From Lithospermum erythrorhizon (Eukaryota > Streptophyta > Magnoliopsida > Boraginales > Boraginaceae), in contig JADFUC010000159.1 of the NCBI GenBank assembly GCA_019722365.1, positions 245,030 to 309,029 on the forward strand: DNA of 64,000 nucleotides, read 5' to 3'. Below the pieces are notes generated by a model. The model made no database searches and was not told the origin of the DNA. It saw only the letters and a list, made by a program, of their open reading frames with translations. Positions 12,440-24,459 of the stretch are shown here, piece by piece. The translations under genes and the position numbers were made by a program. Position 1 is the first letter of the stretch; each line of letters opens with the position of its first letter.

Positions 12440-13120
12440 GACTGGTTCTGGGATCGACAAAGAGAGAATGGCTAATCCGCATGCAATTGCACTCAGCAGG
12501 TACTATCGAATAATGTGCTACTGGCTTCAAGATGGCCCAGAGGCGAAGCCCTCAAGAATCTGGCTGCTCACCAAGCCGTCCCCAGAAAGTTGTTCGCTAG
12601 ATTACAACGGATTAAAGACCTATTAAAGGGATGATTATGAGGTGCATTGAAGATCATAATTATTCAACACCTTAATGAGCCGAAACCGTTACTACTTGAA
12701 AGTACATGGGCAATCAACAAGTCAACAAGGTAACGGTCCATACAACTATAAAAGGTAAACCTTGAAACAAATCAAGTAAGTTCACCTTAATCCCTCAAAA
12801 CACTTTTACAAAATCTAAACTCTCTCGATCTATTACTAACTTGATCGCTCTGAGTTTTTCCTACAGTGCAACCGGTTTTGTTTTCCCCAGCATTTCCATT
12901 TGGACCGGCACGCATCAAAGACAATCAAGACTTGTCATTCGGTCTATTATTCAAACCGACCAGATCATCGCTTTCTTACCGTATTAGTCGAAATGGATTC
13001 GCATTTACTCATAATCTATCGAGCAAAATTTCATATTTGAGATCGATTGTCATTGAGCTTCGGACTATAATCAGGTTATGCAGTCCGTTAATAGTACTAG
13101 TGTGGCACAATGAATTATAG
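12440..13120 (+). repeat. Ty3/gypsy (Tat/Athila-type) LTR remnant
   Basis: A TATA-like 'aactataaaaggtaaac' lies near 12738. About 100 bp on comes 'ctaacttgatcgctctgag' (about 12835-12855) followed by 'cagtgcaaccgg'. That spacing and wording are typical of the R-U5 region of plant Tat/Athila LTRs, which carry ACTTGAGCGTCGGAG-type motifs. No internal gag-pol domain is recognisable beside it, so it is a solo or truncated LTR. Both ends are approximate. Confidence 0.45.
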
Positions 13121-13452
13121 GCCCTTTTATCAGTTAAGTTTTAAACTTGTTCAACAAACAGCAATCACTAATCAGGCAATCACCACATATAATCTTTTGG
13201 GATTTTGTTAATGCAAGCAATAGACGCGCAGCGGCTGGGGTTAGAAGCGTCACTGCTAACCGACTGCTAGTCCATTTCGAGCGCCAGCCATATTCATTAC
13301 CACTTATTAATGCATTGGCCTAGATTTTAGTCAAAGCCACCTCTAAGACACGTGATTCATGACCTGCTCGAATCGTCAATAATAACGTCAAGCACGGACA
13401 TCCGCTAATTGCTAATTATTATTAAGATCAACAATACCAATGATAAATGATA

Positions 13453-13735
13453 CTCCATCCGTCATACAAAGTTTGATCATCTAGCATTTTCTTCTTGTAT
13501 CAAAATATTTAATTTTTTATATTTCCAATGCTATTTGTTCATGTGTTTTCCTTTATATCCCTATTTTTTCTCTTCTCTTCTACGCAGTGTCATCAATTAC
13601 TTCTCTAACGCCCATAAGAATGATATTGGCTTGCATATCATTAATTTACGCTGCCGATAAACACGATAAAAAATTCATTCCACCTTAATTTATGTGCATT
13701 CATCTAGATAATCAATTTTTGTGAGATGGATGGAG
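13453..13735. mobile_element. Stowaway-type MITE
   Basis: The left end reads TA-CTCCATCCGTC and the right end GGATGGAG-TA, giving inverted termini flanked by the TA target duplication of Tc1/mariner-like Stowaway elements. It is 283 bp long and non-coding. Confidence 0.75.
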
Positions 13736-14198
13736 TACGGAATAATGTCGTATTGTTTGTTTGTGCAATCCACAAGATTTTGGGTCCAAACTGGTCGGTG
13801 GGCCCAATCAATTTCTATCTTAGTGATCTTGATTTATTGTGCGCAAACAATATATGCAATGTACATAAACCTATGAGTAACTTATCACAATTTCTCAATA
13901 ATGTTAGAATGAGTAACATTAGTAACATTTATATTAATAATCTTCATTAATGTTATATCACATAATATTTTTCATAAAGATATACACTACCATGGTATTC
14001 TATCATTCATAAGAATTTGAGTTTATATATACATAGTAATCTAGCTTATTACCCATTCGGTATGGATTCCTCATCTAAAATGCTTTCATGAATACAAGAA
14101 CATGGTTTGTATTATCGACATTGATGAATTTCAATTCCATACAAGTTGTAGTAGTTTTATCAAATAATAGTTGAACACATGTGAACCGCACCTTTTTT

Positions 14199-14767
14199 TG
14201 TTAGGATTTAAAATCTAAATTCCCTCTCAAAGTTTCAAGAATTAAATAAGAACGACATGAATTTAAAGACGAAAAATAAACAAGACACATAAAATTTATA
14301 TGCTCTCCTTCAACGTGAAAGATATATCGTTGTCGCTCGCATCCACTATAAACCAGAAGATCATTACAAACCCTATTACTAGCTATAATTTATGTTGAGT
14401 ATTTTCTTATATATCGAAAATCTCAACCACAAGCCTACCAAGAACAAAACTATGTTGTTCAAGAATATTAAAGACCTAATATTCTTCTAGGATGATTATT
14501 TCTTTATTCTAAAAGATTTAGCGATACAAACTCATGGAGAACATCTCTCTATTTATAGGTAAAAGCTCTAACCTAAGTAGGTAATTCCTGAGCCTCAGAA
14601 AGTCCGAAAATCACCTCAAAATGCGCCATTCCTGACCAAATACTGAGCAAGATCGCCACTGTGCAAGTCCCGATCTTTTCCCGGCATTCGCTAATTTTTC
14701 TCTTCGAGGCCGGGACCTAACAGTCCCGAACTAGTAATCGACAACCGAAAATTTCTTCATCTCAACA
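14199..14767 (-). repeat. Copia 3' LTR, well delimited
   Basis: A 569-bp block that begins TGTTAGGATT and ends AATCTCAACA-type sequence on the plus strand, giving TG...CA termini and a short inverted terminal repeat. On the minus strand it begins TGTTGAGATG, directly after 'caagtggaagatt', which resembles the copia polypurine tract found just before the 3' LTR. A TATA-like 'cctataaatagag' sits mid-way (about 14555). It is therefore the 3' LTR of a minus-strand element whose body lies at 14768-15660. Confidence 0.75.
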
Positions 14768-15660
14768 AATCTTCCACTTGAAGACATATTTCGGATCACC
14801 ATCTTCAAGCACCATTCCGCAGTAGCCCTCCTGAGTTCATCATCCATGAACTCCCACCGAAGCTGATCCCAACTTCAATGCCTTCTTTTCCAATCTCAGA
14901 ACATCCTTGAATGACACCAACTTGACTACTCAAGAGATCCTGCACAGTCATTATCTTTACCCCGCTGACTTTTACCCTTATTCGCATAATCGCCATGCTT
15001 CCCGCCCGCTTTCTCGATCTTCACATGAAGCCCAACCTGCATATTTTGGAAAACTCTGCTTCGATTATCATCAACGACCTATCTCTTCTGCCTTCTCCCA
15101 TTCCACGATACGACTTCCTTTGATCTAATCTTATCAATTCTGGTGTTTGATCAACACCTCTTCAACGCTTAACAAATAATCGTGAGGTCGGGAACACCTC
15201 TCTCACCGCGACTTTCAAACATGCCCTCGCTAACTCACGATGATTCATGCAACACAAGACTCGTCAGACTTACCCGTAGTTCTCCCTTTAACTCATCACC
15301 AAACGAAGTATCACATTCTCGTCACTGGGGCACCTTCCGCTTCAACGCAACTTCATTTGCACAACTCCTCAGAACCTCCCGAGAACTTCTCAGTACATTA
15401 AGAACATGAATTTCAGGAACGACAATTATATCTATTTTGATAGAAATTCCCATGTCGAATCTCATATGCTTTTCTCTGTACCCAGATCATCTATTCAACC
15501 TCTTATGAGAACCGTCAGTCAAGTATAAAGTACTTGACTTCTGTCCTTTAACTATAACCATAGCTCCCCGAACTACCTTCCAGCTCCCATCTTCAAAATA
15601 GTCCGATAACCATCACCATCCTCAAAATTTCTTTCATTTCAATATTTTCTCCATCACAAA
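14768..15660 (-). mobile_element. Internally deleted copia body
   Basis: Between the polypurine tract/LTR at 14767 and about 15660 the minus strand carries degraded copia sequence. The clearest piece, near 15630-15490, resembles the segment between protease and GAG-pre-integrase, with VVRGAMVIVKGQKSSTLYL after one substitution. Integrase and most of reverse transcriptase are missing, so protease-side sequence sits within about 0.7 kb of the 3' LTR. I infer a large internal deletion. No 5' LTR is seen. Confidence 0.5.
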
Positions 15661-15916
15661 TTTACTGAACATTCTCTTCTTGTGTTCCCCTGCAATTTGG
15701 TTTTCCACTATTTGTTTAAGAAACTGGACATGATTCTTAATTCTTAAATAATACTCTAATGATGTGATCACAAGATTTCTTCTTTTTCAATGAAATTAAA
15801 AAATTAAATTATATGTAGTTGATCTTGCATAATGAGCAAAAGATGAGGATGTTGGAATCAGAATGAAACATTAATATAACATTAAATCAAAGCCTGCTGA
15901 GATCCAAATTACTCTG

Positions 15917-16036
15917 TCACAACTCATCATCATCCTCGTAGGCATCATGCATCTGACCTACATATTGCCCCAAATGTGAAATGTATGTATCCCATCTCCC
16001 TGACTTAGCTTCCAGAACGGAAAAATAATATTCTAC
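15917..16036 (-). CDS. Possible C-terminal exon of an unidentified gene
   Basis: The minus-strand frame closing at TGA (15917-15919) reads, in part, LEAKSGRWDTYISHLG, then QYVGQMHDAYEDDDEL and stop. It stays open back to a TGA near 16100, and potential splice acceptors (AG) lie at about 16037-16045. The acidic C-terminus and amino-acid composition look like a real protein rather than chance, but no start codon or upstream exons could be found and I do not recognise the family. It could be the last exon of a gene whose other exons were missed, or a stranded gene fragment. The upper boundary is a guess at the acceptor. Confidence 0.35.
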   Translation of the reverse strand, partial: VEYYFSVLEAKSGRWDTYISHLGQYVGQMHDAYEDDDEL

Positions 16037-16039
16037 CTT

Positions 16040-18131
16040 TATTCTTATAGAATTTGTGGAAAAGTCGATGACACCAATAATATAAAAATATAGTCAGCTT
16101 TCCATTACAATTCAAGTTTAATATGTAATACTCAATCATTTGATGAGCGATGTTATTAAGTATTGAAAATATATGATTGAAATACTCCATCACTATATAT
16201 GATGTTAACTTTGAGCCAAATTAAACTCTTACTAGAAGCTTAGAGTTGGTTATTTAAGTGTGTGAATTTATGCAATTTTAAAATAGGTGATTCATGTAAT
16301 GTACGAGTAAGAATAAAACGTGCTCGAAATCTTCCTAATTGTTTGTGAGAACAGGACACAAATTATTGAAGAAGGAAATAATCCACTACTACATGTAGTT
16401 TTAGTTTGGGATTGCCATGGCCATTCTTTTGGATTTCTTTACAATGGTTCTCCTACATTGAGTCAATAATGCATGATAGACCAAGTGGCTTATCATTAAA
16501 ACCCGATATATACTAGATAGATAATACACTATGAAACGCAATTCTGTTTATATTAGAACATAATTCTTTGATAAGTATCATTGCTTCATGTGCCTTAATT
16601 GCTTTAAGTTTATAAAAGTCAACACTGCTCAAATTAAAGAAACATTATTTATATATGTTTGAAGACTTTTAATTTGCTCGCCCCTATTCTTTCTAATGAT
16701 GATTCAGAAAGCAAAATGGAAAAGAAGAGTAGCACCATGTTAGGTGGAGGGATTTAGCTTAAACAGTCATAATAATAAATTAGTATTATAACATGGAGAT
16801 AAGGTTATTAGCCTTTCATGTGATAACAAATGGAGGTCGAAGAAATAAAAATAGGACATAATAATTAAAACGGGGATACTAATAGATATTGCTTGATCAC
16901 CATATATCTAGCTAGATATGTAGTTAAATTAACAGCTGCTCCATAAGTATAATTAATTAAAGGTTATTATTATAGGGAGGTAATTACTGAAATGATTTAT
17001 AATTATGGGCCGCTTGCGCTTTACTTTGTGGTTTCGATATCGATACACAATGTTTCCTTAAGTATATATTATATATACAAATGATCTCCAAATTAACTAG
17101 TTTTTCCATTAAATGTTAAAGGAGAAAGAGAATTTAGGTATAGGAATAATGATTTTGAATCATTTTCTAAGTCCTAATGGGACGCGGTATCCCTCAGAGA
17201 AGTAATTAACTTTAGTTTTCGTACTTGATTATTGTTATTATTATCAAGGAGAGGTCCTAATAATAAGTTGAAATCAACTATTCAATTCAAGTTGGTACGT
17301 ATATAGTTGAAGTCCAGCTTGAAATGTTTCCTACTAATTCCCTTATCTAGATTTGTCAGGAATATTGTATCCTCTTTCGGATATTCTTACTTCTTAAGTT
17401 TAGTTGAACTTAAAGTTGTTGGTTGATTAACCACTCAAGTAACCATAGTCAAATTGAGCATTCTTCACTAACTTAATTTGTCAAAAGTTTTTGAATTACA
17501 TATGAGGGAAGATAATGGTCAAATTAAAATGTAGAACTTTTGTTGCAAGCTGCTCATCTATAATAAAAGATATAAAGTGAGTTGTATAGTTTAATTCGGT
17601 TATTCAACAGAAGTGATAGTTTAATTATTCGTGTAATTTGATTACAATTTTTTTTTAATATCAATTGACATTTTCCAACTTTTGGTATTCAAAGCAAGTA
17701 TTAAGGCATTCTATACTGTTTGAGTGAACGAAATAATTGATCTTAATAAAATTCGATGTAGTCAACACAAACAAACATTAGTTCATAAACCATAATAATA
17801 CAATATAAATCAAGACAGGGTAATAAGTAACGTTTTGGTTTTATTATACTTTCATAATAACAAGATAAAGATTTTGAACAAGTTCTTCATATATAAATCT
17901 CTCTTCCTACTCAGTTTTACCTGCACCGACCCACATGTTTTAATGGCATTTGATTTGGTACATTACAAAATCAAACGCCACTAAATTTAGATGCGGTACA
18001 CATAACTAATAAGTCATTTTTCAGTTTTAAATTACAACTTTTAACTTTAATGTTAAGCTATATATATATATATCGATCCTTAATAATATTATATGATCGA
18101 CATTAGTCAAAAGTCAGAGGTATATATATAT
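16040..18131. other. Intergenic AT-rich DNA downstream of ALMT
   Basis: No confident gene on either strand. Short (TA)n tracts occur at about 18060-18072 and 18119-18131, immediately past the ALMT stop codon. The ALMT 3' untranslated region must start here; 'aataaa' on the minus strand near 17840 is one candidate poly(A) signal. Confidence 0.45.
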
Positions 18132-21100
18132 TTACACCTCCACTTGTTGTTGACCTTGCTTCTTATTAGTATCACCATTATTCTCCTGATGAATAATCTC
18201 TTTTGAAGTGTCACGTATTTCAATAACCACATGGTCAACGTCCATGTCAGCATTATCATTGACTGGTTGCACAATTCCCTTATGAAGTTTTTGTTGAATT
18301 TTTTCAGGTGCAAACGTTGTGGTTGACTTTTGTTTTTCTATTTTCTTGAAATGTCCCAAATTTGAGAGCTCATGAACAGCCTCCGAAACCTTCTCAACGG
18401 AATGAATTATGTCAATTAAAATTGACCCAACTGCAAGGATTGGTATGATATCTAAAAGGTTGGATTTATTATTATTATTTGAATGATTAGAAGTTTGGAG
18501 GACACTTTTGAGGTCATCGATAGCGCTTTTCATGTTGTGTAAATGATTTTCCACGATGGATGAAGGATGTGTCATGTTTTTTATTGCGGAAGATAATTCG
18601 AGTAGGAGTTTTCCAGCTTCTGAGCTCATTTTAGAGTATGGTTCTTGAATTATCTTGTGGAATTCGGTTTGTGCCTGCAAATGGAGTCAAGTGATTGCAC
18701 ATGTTAGAATGCTAGAACCATTTACATAATGCAATGGTTATCCATATCTTATATCTATCGAGTTTGTATAGTGAATGGTGAAGGGATATTTAGAGAGACA
18801 AAATTATCATTTTTATATAGGAGAACTAACCAATATTTTTTTTAAAAATGCATAATACATTTTTTTTCGATTTACTATTCAAATATTTAAGGGAGCTATT
18901 GTTCCTTTATGCCTTTCCTAATTCCACCCCTGAAGATATTATTCATTTTTGTTAGGAATGAACACGATTTTAGCACGTTGGAATTTTAATCTAACAAGAT
19001 CATAGGAGTAATATATAATTACCTGTTTGTTGGAGTTGGTGTAGCCACTGACTAGTGTTTCAATATGGTAAGCGCATTGTCTAGTAAGAGCTCCAACTTT
19101 TAAGTATTGATTACAAGGGTCGCGGAATCTAAAACTTCCATGTCCAGGCTCCCACCATGCAGCATTTGCCTGAATTTTAATTTTGGTAACCATTATTAGT
19201 ACATCACTACAAATTTAGTATGCATAATAATCCTTAGATAGATAGCGCATTTCAAAAGCGTTATGCAAGTGACGCTATCCGATCCCTCTAAGTACAATGC
19301 AAGGAATATAATTTTTTGCCAAGTTCAAAGTGGTAATAATAATAATGTATTTAAACTTAATTAATTACCAGGGTCTCTTCACTGGCTTTTGAACCTAGAA
19401 CGCTTTTATAGGCTTGAAGGAATAATTTTCCTTCCTTGGATGTATTTGCGTCATCAACTTCACCTTGAGGTAGATGAAAATATTCATCTCCAAACCCTGT
19501 AAAGTAGATTACTATATTTTTCATTAATACTCTGAAAGTAGGTAGTTGTGGCCGCTTATTAGTTGTATCTAGTAACATGTATGGTAAGTACAACTTCAAC
19601 GTGTAATATATACGGAGTATTATTTTTATAATAAAAATTCACCATTTATATTTATACGAACTATATACAACACAAATAAATATATTATTTGGGCCAAAGC
19701 TGAAAGCATACCATAAAAAAGGAACAATCTTTTATGATGCATGAGAATTTACCATTCATTTATTCAAAATTAAGCTTATTCGGCCCTCCTAAATTTTTAT
19801 ATAATTTTATTCATTTATATTATATTTATTAGTTTAATTTCTTATATAAAATCCTGATTACGCTGTTGTAACAAAATCTATGGCCATGTGCAGCCAAAAC
19901 TAGGTTTGTTCAAGAGCCATATAAAACAAAAATACGTTACTTTTGCAATTATTGTATTAAAATTGATTTATGGCTCACCTTCTAAGAAGCTAGCTACTTT
20001 TTCCATATTTGATGCAACCAAAATGTGTAAATCTTGACCTGCCCAGACTGGACAAATGAACAAAGAAACGATCATACAAGTAGCAGCTCCAATGATAATT
20101 GTTGATAATCTCTGATGAGCCAACTCAATAATTTCTTCAACTCGGTAACCAGAAACAGTGACCAAACTGAATGTCAAGATGAATATTAAAATCCCATAAT
20201 CATATCTTCTCTTCAGATATGGGAAGAATCTTGCAAATGTTGACCCCGTTGCTGTACGTACAAATTAAAAATAACGTTAAGTTCCTCTGTTTTATTATAT
20301 TGCTTTATTTTTCTCAAGAAATAAATCAACTCTAATGAAAAATACTTAATTAATTATATATATAGATGATAAAGAAAAAAGATGCAGTTTGGTGTATTTA
20401 TTATTAGGCACTTTGTAATGAAAAAATTCACACCATGAGGTTCAAGCAATCATCACTCGAATTACTTTAAGAAATTAAATGAACGTATTTATTGTTAAAG
20501 AAAGACATAAATTGACATGTTCAAAACAATTCTACAAACAAGAATGGTGACAAATTAACTTATACTTCTATTGAACTCGAAAACTATATATATAAAAAAA
20601 TGTGATGATCATATATATATTAAGATATATACCAAGAATGAAGACAAAAAATCCAAGCATGATCGGCTCTCCAGTTTTCCCAGTTAGTTCAGCCAAATAT
20701 TCAGCCCCAACACCAAGTGCACCAGCTAGCAATGTTGCACAACCTCTGTTTATGCATTTGCATAAGGTTCCACCTAAAAAATAAAGATCAAAATTATAAA
20801 TATGGAAGATTTTGAGAGTAAATGCACAACCATACATATATACCAATAAAGAATGAATAAAAATATTGTACATTATTTTTCCCAAACATGCAAATATATA
20901 CAGTATATATGAATATATAACGTACTCACTCACCAACTGAAAATTCAAAAACCACCACCACAGTTAAGACAGCCCACATCCCTGCTTGTCCAAATCCATC
21001 ATAGAGAGGCTTGAAATAATAAAACAAAGAAACCAAAGTGAGGGCTAAACCTACTTTTGCAGCATGTATGATCCTTCTAGGATCATCTTTTCCAATTTTC

Positions 21101-21207
21101 TTTGTTTCTTTTGCTATATTCACAACCTCGTCCTTAAACTTCCCTAACTTGTTAATCCAATCCAACAATTTTGCAAAACCACCGTTTTTCTGATTAGCAG
21201 AATCCAT
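18132..21207 (-). CDS. ALMT: Aluminum-activated malate transporter, six exons
   Basis: ALMT proteins are plant anion channels that pass malate and other anions across the plasma membrane or tonoplast. Exons read on the minus strand: 21207-20934, 20773-20633, 20251-19979, 19496-19369, 19169-19023 and 18674-18132. Every junction is GT-AG and phases join exactly, giving 1,506 bases (501 residues plus TAA). Exon 1 holds the [20 protein letters not shown] segment (first membrane helix about residues 46-65) and the second helix ending VFEFSVG. Exon 2 continues [10 protein letters not shown] and a helix pair. Exon 3 gives [19 protein letters not shown] and two more helices ending VWAGQDLH. Exon 4 gives GFGDEYF and [18 protein letters not shown]. 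Exon 5 carries the family WEPGHG motif (about 278-283). Exon 6 is the long hydrophilic C-terminal half with an internal hydrophobic patch. The overall pattern resembles clade-1 plasma-membrane ALMTs, but the exact orthologue is uncertain. No disruption is seen. Confidence 0.95.
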
Positions 21208-21314
21208 TTATAATAAATGGAGAAATTAAAGATGAGATATTGAATTGGAAAGGAAAACTACTTTGGAAATGTTATTGAAGGTTTTAAGTGCAAAATAGAA
21301 AGAGAAGAGAGGTG

Positions 21315-21323
21315 CATATATAG
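21315..21323 (-). promoter_or_regulatory. TATA box of the ALMT gene
   Basis: The minus strand reads CTATATATG about 110 bp upstream of the ALMT start codon, a good plant TATA position for a leader of about 75 bases. A second TATA-like CTATAAATA lies near 21421-21430. Confidence 0.55.
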
Positions 21324-21462
21324 ACAACAAGGAATTGCATGCACCTTCCTTGCAAGTATAAAATTTAATTGTTTTTTTGGTTCTTCAGTTTTTGCTGAAT
21401 CTGGAAGGGTCACCTCTACATATTTATAGTAGTGTAAAGGGTGGAAGCAACATCTGAGCTGT

Positions 21463-21600
21463 TATACACACACCCAAACAGTTAGTATTTGGGGGTGAAA
21501 TGACTATTTTGCCCCCTATTTGTAAGTGTGGTAGTTATAGAAATTATGATCAAGTAAAATAGTCATTTCAGATTAAAAAAACACTATTTGGGTGTGTATA
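21463..21600. mobile_element. 138-bp fold-back MITE in the ALMT promoter
   Basis: The two halves are inverted copies. The left begins 'tatacacacacccaaac' and contains 'gtgaaatgactatttt'. The right contains 'aaaatagtcatttcag' and ends 'atttgggtgtgtata'. Inverted termini of about 48 bp surround a short centre, so the single strand can fold almost completely. It sits about 255 bp upstream of the ALMT start. Superfamily uncertain. Confidence 0.7.
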
Positions 21601-21797
21601 TTGGATCCCAAGCAACATAGATTTTGGCTTTATTTCTTAATTTGAATTTTAACATCAACATATTCTAACGTTTGCATTCTACTTAACAAAGCTAGAGTGA
21701 ATCGATATTATATACGCAACATTACCATGCCACGACACTAAAAAGATGCATCAAGCTTTAATCAATCTAAAAATGAATAGACAAATACTATCTAATA

Positions 21798-22002
21798 CTC
21801 CGTTCCTAAAAGATTGTCCACTTTGAAGCTTGATTTTAATAATCTGACTAAGATATATTTATTATGTTTTTTATATCATTTTAGCTTAAAATATATCAAT
21901 AAAAGTATATTTCAAATTCTTTTTGATATATTTTTCATCAAATACATATATAACACAAATAAAAATATTTTATAATCAAAGTTTAACCATTAATTAGAGG
22001 AG
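21798..22002. mobile_element. Eroded Stowaway-like MITE
   Basis: The left end is TA-CTCCGTTCCTAAAAGATTG, sharing AAAAGATTGTCCA with other MITEs of the window. The right end is worn to 'gaggagtt'. The assignment rests mostly on the left end. Confidence 0.45.
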
Positions 22003-22181
22003 TTGTCTTTGTCTGATTGTGGATGTTAGTAAAACAGGTTTTCGTTAACAATAAAAATGAGGTAGTTCATATAGATGGTGGATCACTGCAAAAGTCAGCT
22101 TTTTCTTGGATCTGGGCCATATTGTGTAGTTAATTATTACCATGACCTAATTATTTTTTTAAGTAGGAGTATAATTCAGTA

Positions 22182-22442
22182 ATCCCTCCAATTCACATTG
22201 TAAGTCTTGGAAGTATTTCTAAATTATTTAAAACAAGTGTCGTTCATCAATTTCAATACAACTTTTACACATAATTTACTTATTTGTCCTTACATGTTAG
22301 AATGTGTGTTGCATACTTTTCTTTTACCATTTCTTGATCCACTCAATAATTAATGCACCATAGGGATAGCAGAGTAATTTGGTTTGATTTCTTAATACTA
22401 ATGCTATGGTCTTAAACGACCTCCAATTTGAATTGGAGGGAG
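22182..22442. mobile_element. Stowaway MITE
   Basis: The left end TA-ATCCCTCCAATTC mirrors the right end GAATTGGAGGGAG-TA, with a further inverted match in 'attgtaagtc' and 'ggtcttaaac'. It is 261 bp with TA target duplications. Confidence 0.8.
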
Positions 22443-23258
22443 TATTACAGACATGTCTATGTGATAACATAATGCTTCCTTTCTTTTTCATCTATTTCTG
22501 ACACTATGTGAAGTCTAATTCTACAAGTCATTATGGCAAAAATTTAGTGGGATGATGTTAAAAAGTGTTAGACAATGCACTGTCTTCCACCACTGCATTT
22601 TGATCCGAAGAAGATGGTTTCCTTTTTCTTAATTAAAGAAACAGATTTCAATATATTGGTAGAATTTAGCGGTGGAGAAATTAGGGATATAGAGATAGGA
22701 GAGAAGTTGTTCAATTTAAAATTTTGAAAATTACTTTTTATTAAATATTCCTCCATCTCACAAATTTATTTACTTTTTTTATAGTTAGAGTAATTTCAAA
22801 TTTTCAAATTTTTAAATATATATATTTGTGTTGTGTAATATTTTATAAAAAATATATCAATAGAAATAGGTAGTTTGAAATATATTTTTTATTGATATAG
22901 TTTTCTACCCAAATATAATACAATACAAACCAAGATGTGATAACAAAAAGCTCAAAAGTTAACAATTCATGATACAGAGAATTTTATCAATTATTTATTT
23001 AAAAATTCAATTGTTCTCCCCCTAAATTATATATTATACTTTTCTTCATTTATAATAATGACAATAGCTCTACATAATAATAAATAATAATTATTCTACA
23101 CAAATGATATAATTATTTAACTAACACATATTATAATAATAATAATAACAGTAGTTCTACATAAAATATATTATTATTTAACTAATACCAATTATTAAAG
23201 ATTGAAAATGATATATGATGATAAAATTATATTGATGAAAGGAGTAATAAATTATATA

Positions 23259-23502
23259 CTCCCTCAATCCCAAAAAGATTGTCCATTTCACTATTTCGTA
23301 CAAACTTTATAAACTTTACCTACGAATTTCATTAGCCGATAAGAATTAATATAAAGTACGCTGGATCTTGTTAGATTCAAGCTTAATATATATTTTTGAA
23401 ATATCAACTTTATAATTTTACAGAGATAATTGTAGATATTTACGCTTTTAAGCCAAGGCTCGCAGACCGAAAGCCAAAATGTGACAATCTTTTAATGAGG
23501 AG
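23259..23502. mobile_element. Stowaway MITE, family 1 copy a
   Basis: The ends TA-CTCCCTCAATCCCAAAAAG and CTTTTAATGAGGAG-TA are inverted. The interior shares 'gatcttgttagattc' and 'tttttgaaatatcaacttt' with the element at 27328, so the two are sister copies of one family. Confidence 0.75.
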
Positions 23503-24148
23503 TATGACATGCATTCATGTGAATTGAATCATGAAAACGATACATGCAAATTTGAGCAAAAATAATGTGTTATTCAACGCATACATTTGAATGAATCATT
23601 AAACACGCATCGAAGATAAATAAACAAAAGCTTAATTAAAAAGTTTCACATTAAATATAAAGAGATATATATGTCAAATGTATGTGATGTATCATCCTCA
23701 AACCGTACATATAATATTTCAAATGTTTTCCATATTTAAGGATATGTTTTACTTTCTTATTATTGCTCCATGTTTCACTTCACTACAAACCAAGGAATAA
23801 TTTAATCAACTATTCAATTAATTAATTTTATGATTATATTTCCTTAATTTTTTATTTAACAGTACTTATCAAGCTGCTATTACTAAAAATTAACCTTGCT
23901 TATTGAATCGTACTAATTAAACATGGCAAATTATTTGTAATTACATATAGAAAAATGATTGAAACAAAAATTAAATACGGAGAAACCTATTTATAACGAA
24001 CAAGCTTCTCGCCGAATCCAATCGCCATGGATTAAAGTTCATATTATAAGTATCACTGGCCGAAGCACTGTGATAGTATATTCACAAATTACAGATAGTC
24101 AAATAGTTCCCCATATGTGCAAGTATAAAGTACGATAAATATTGAGTA

Positions 24149-24365
24149 CTCCCTCTCCATTTCCCCAAATTAATCGACGTTGTGATTCCTCACAAGGTTT
24201 TCGACCACAAATTGCTTTTCATTAATAACCCAAAAATATAAAATTGATATAATTGGATTAGTTTTTTAAAATATTTTCATAATATTATTTTATTTATAAT
24301 TTTTCATAATATATATAAGAAATAATTAACGATTAAAGTTGTGTATCAAAAGTGAGAAAGCTCAC
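24149..24365. mobile_element. Stowaway-like MITE, family 2 copy a (right end worn)
   Basis: The left end is TA-CTCCCTCTCCATTTCC. The interior 'atataattggatta' and 'tttcataatatta' recurs in the element at 26935. The right terminus is no longer a clean inverted match, so the end coordinate is approximate. Confidence 0.6.
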
Positions 24366-24459
24366 CACCTGAAATTATGTATGAAATTTATGAAATATTA
24401 ATTAAAAAATGATTAAGATGCATTTCTAATCAAAACGAAGCAAAAATCGAGCTACTAAA

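Noticed and set aside
12866..13120. 84-codon plus ORF
   Set aside because: It sits in the U5/leader part of a gypsy-like LTR and shows no family signature.
13726..13950. 74-codon plus ORF
   Set aside because: It begins inside the right terminus of a Stowaway MITE and runs into AT-rich DNA.
16005..16193. 62-codon minus ORF overlapping the orphan exon
   Set aside because: It is in a different frame from the protein-like segment and has a random AT-rich composition.
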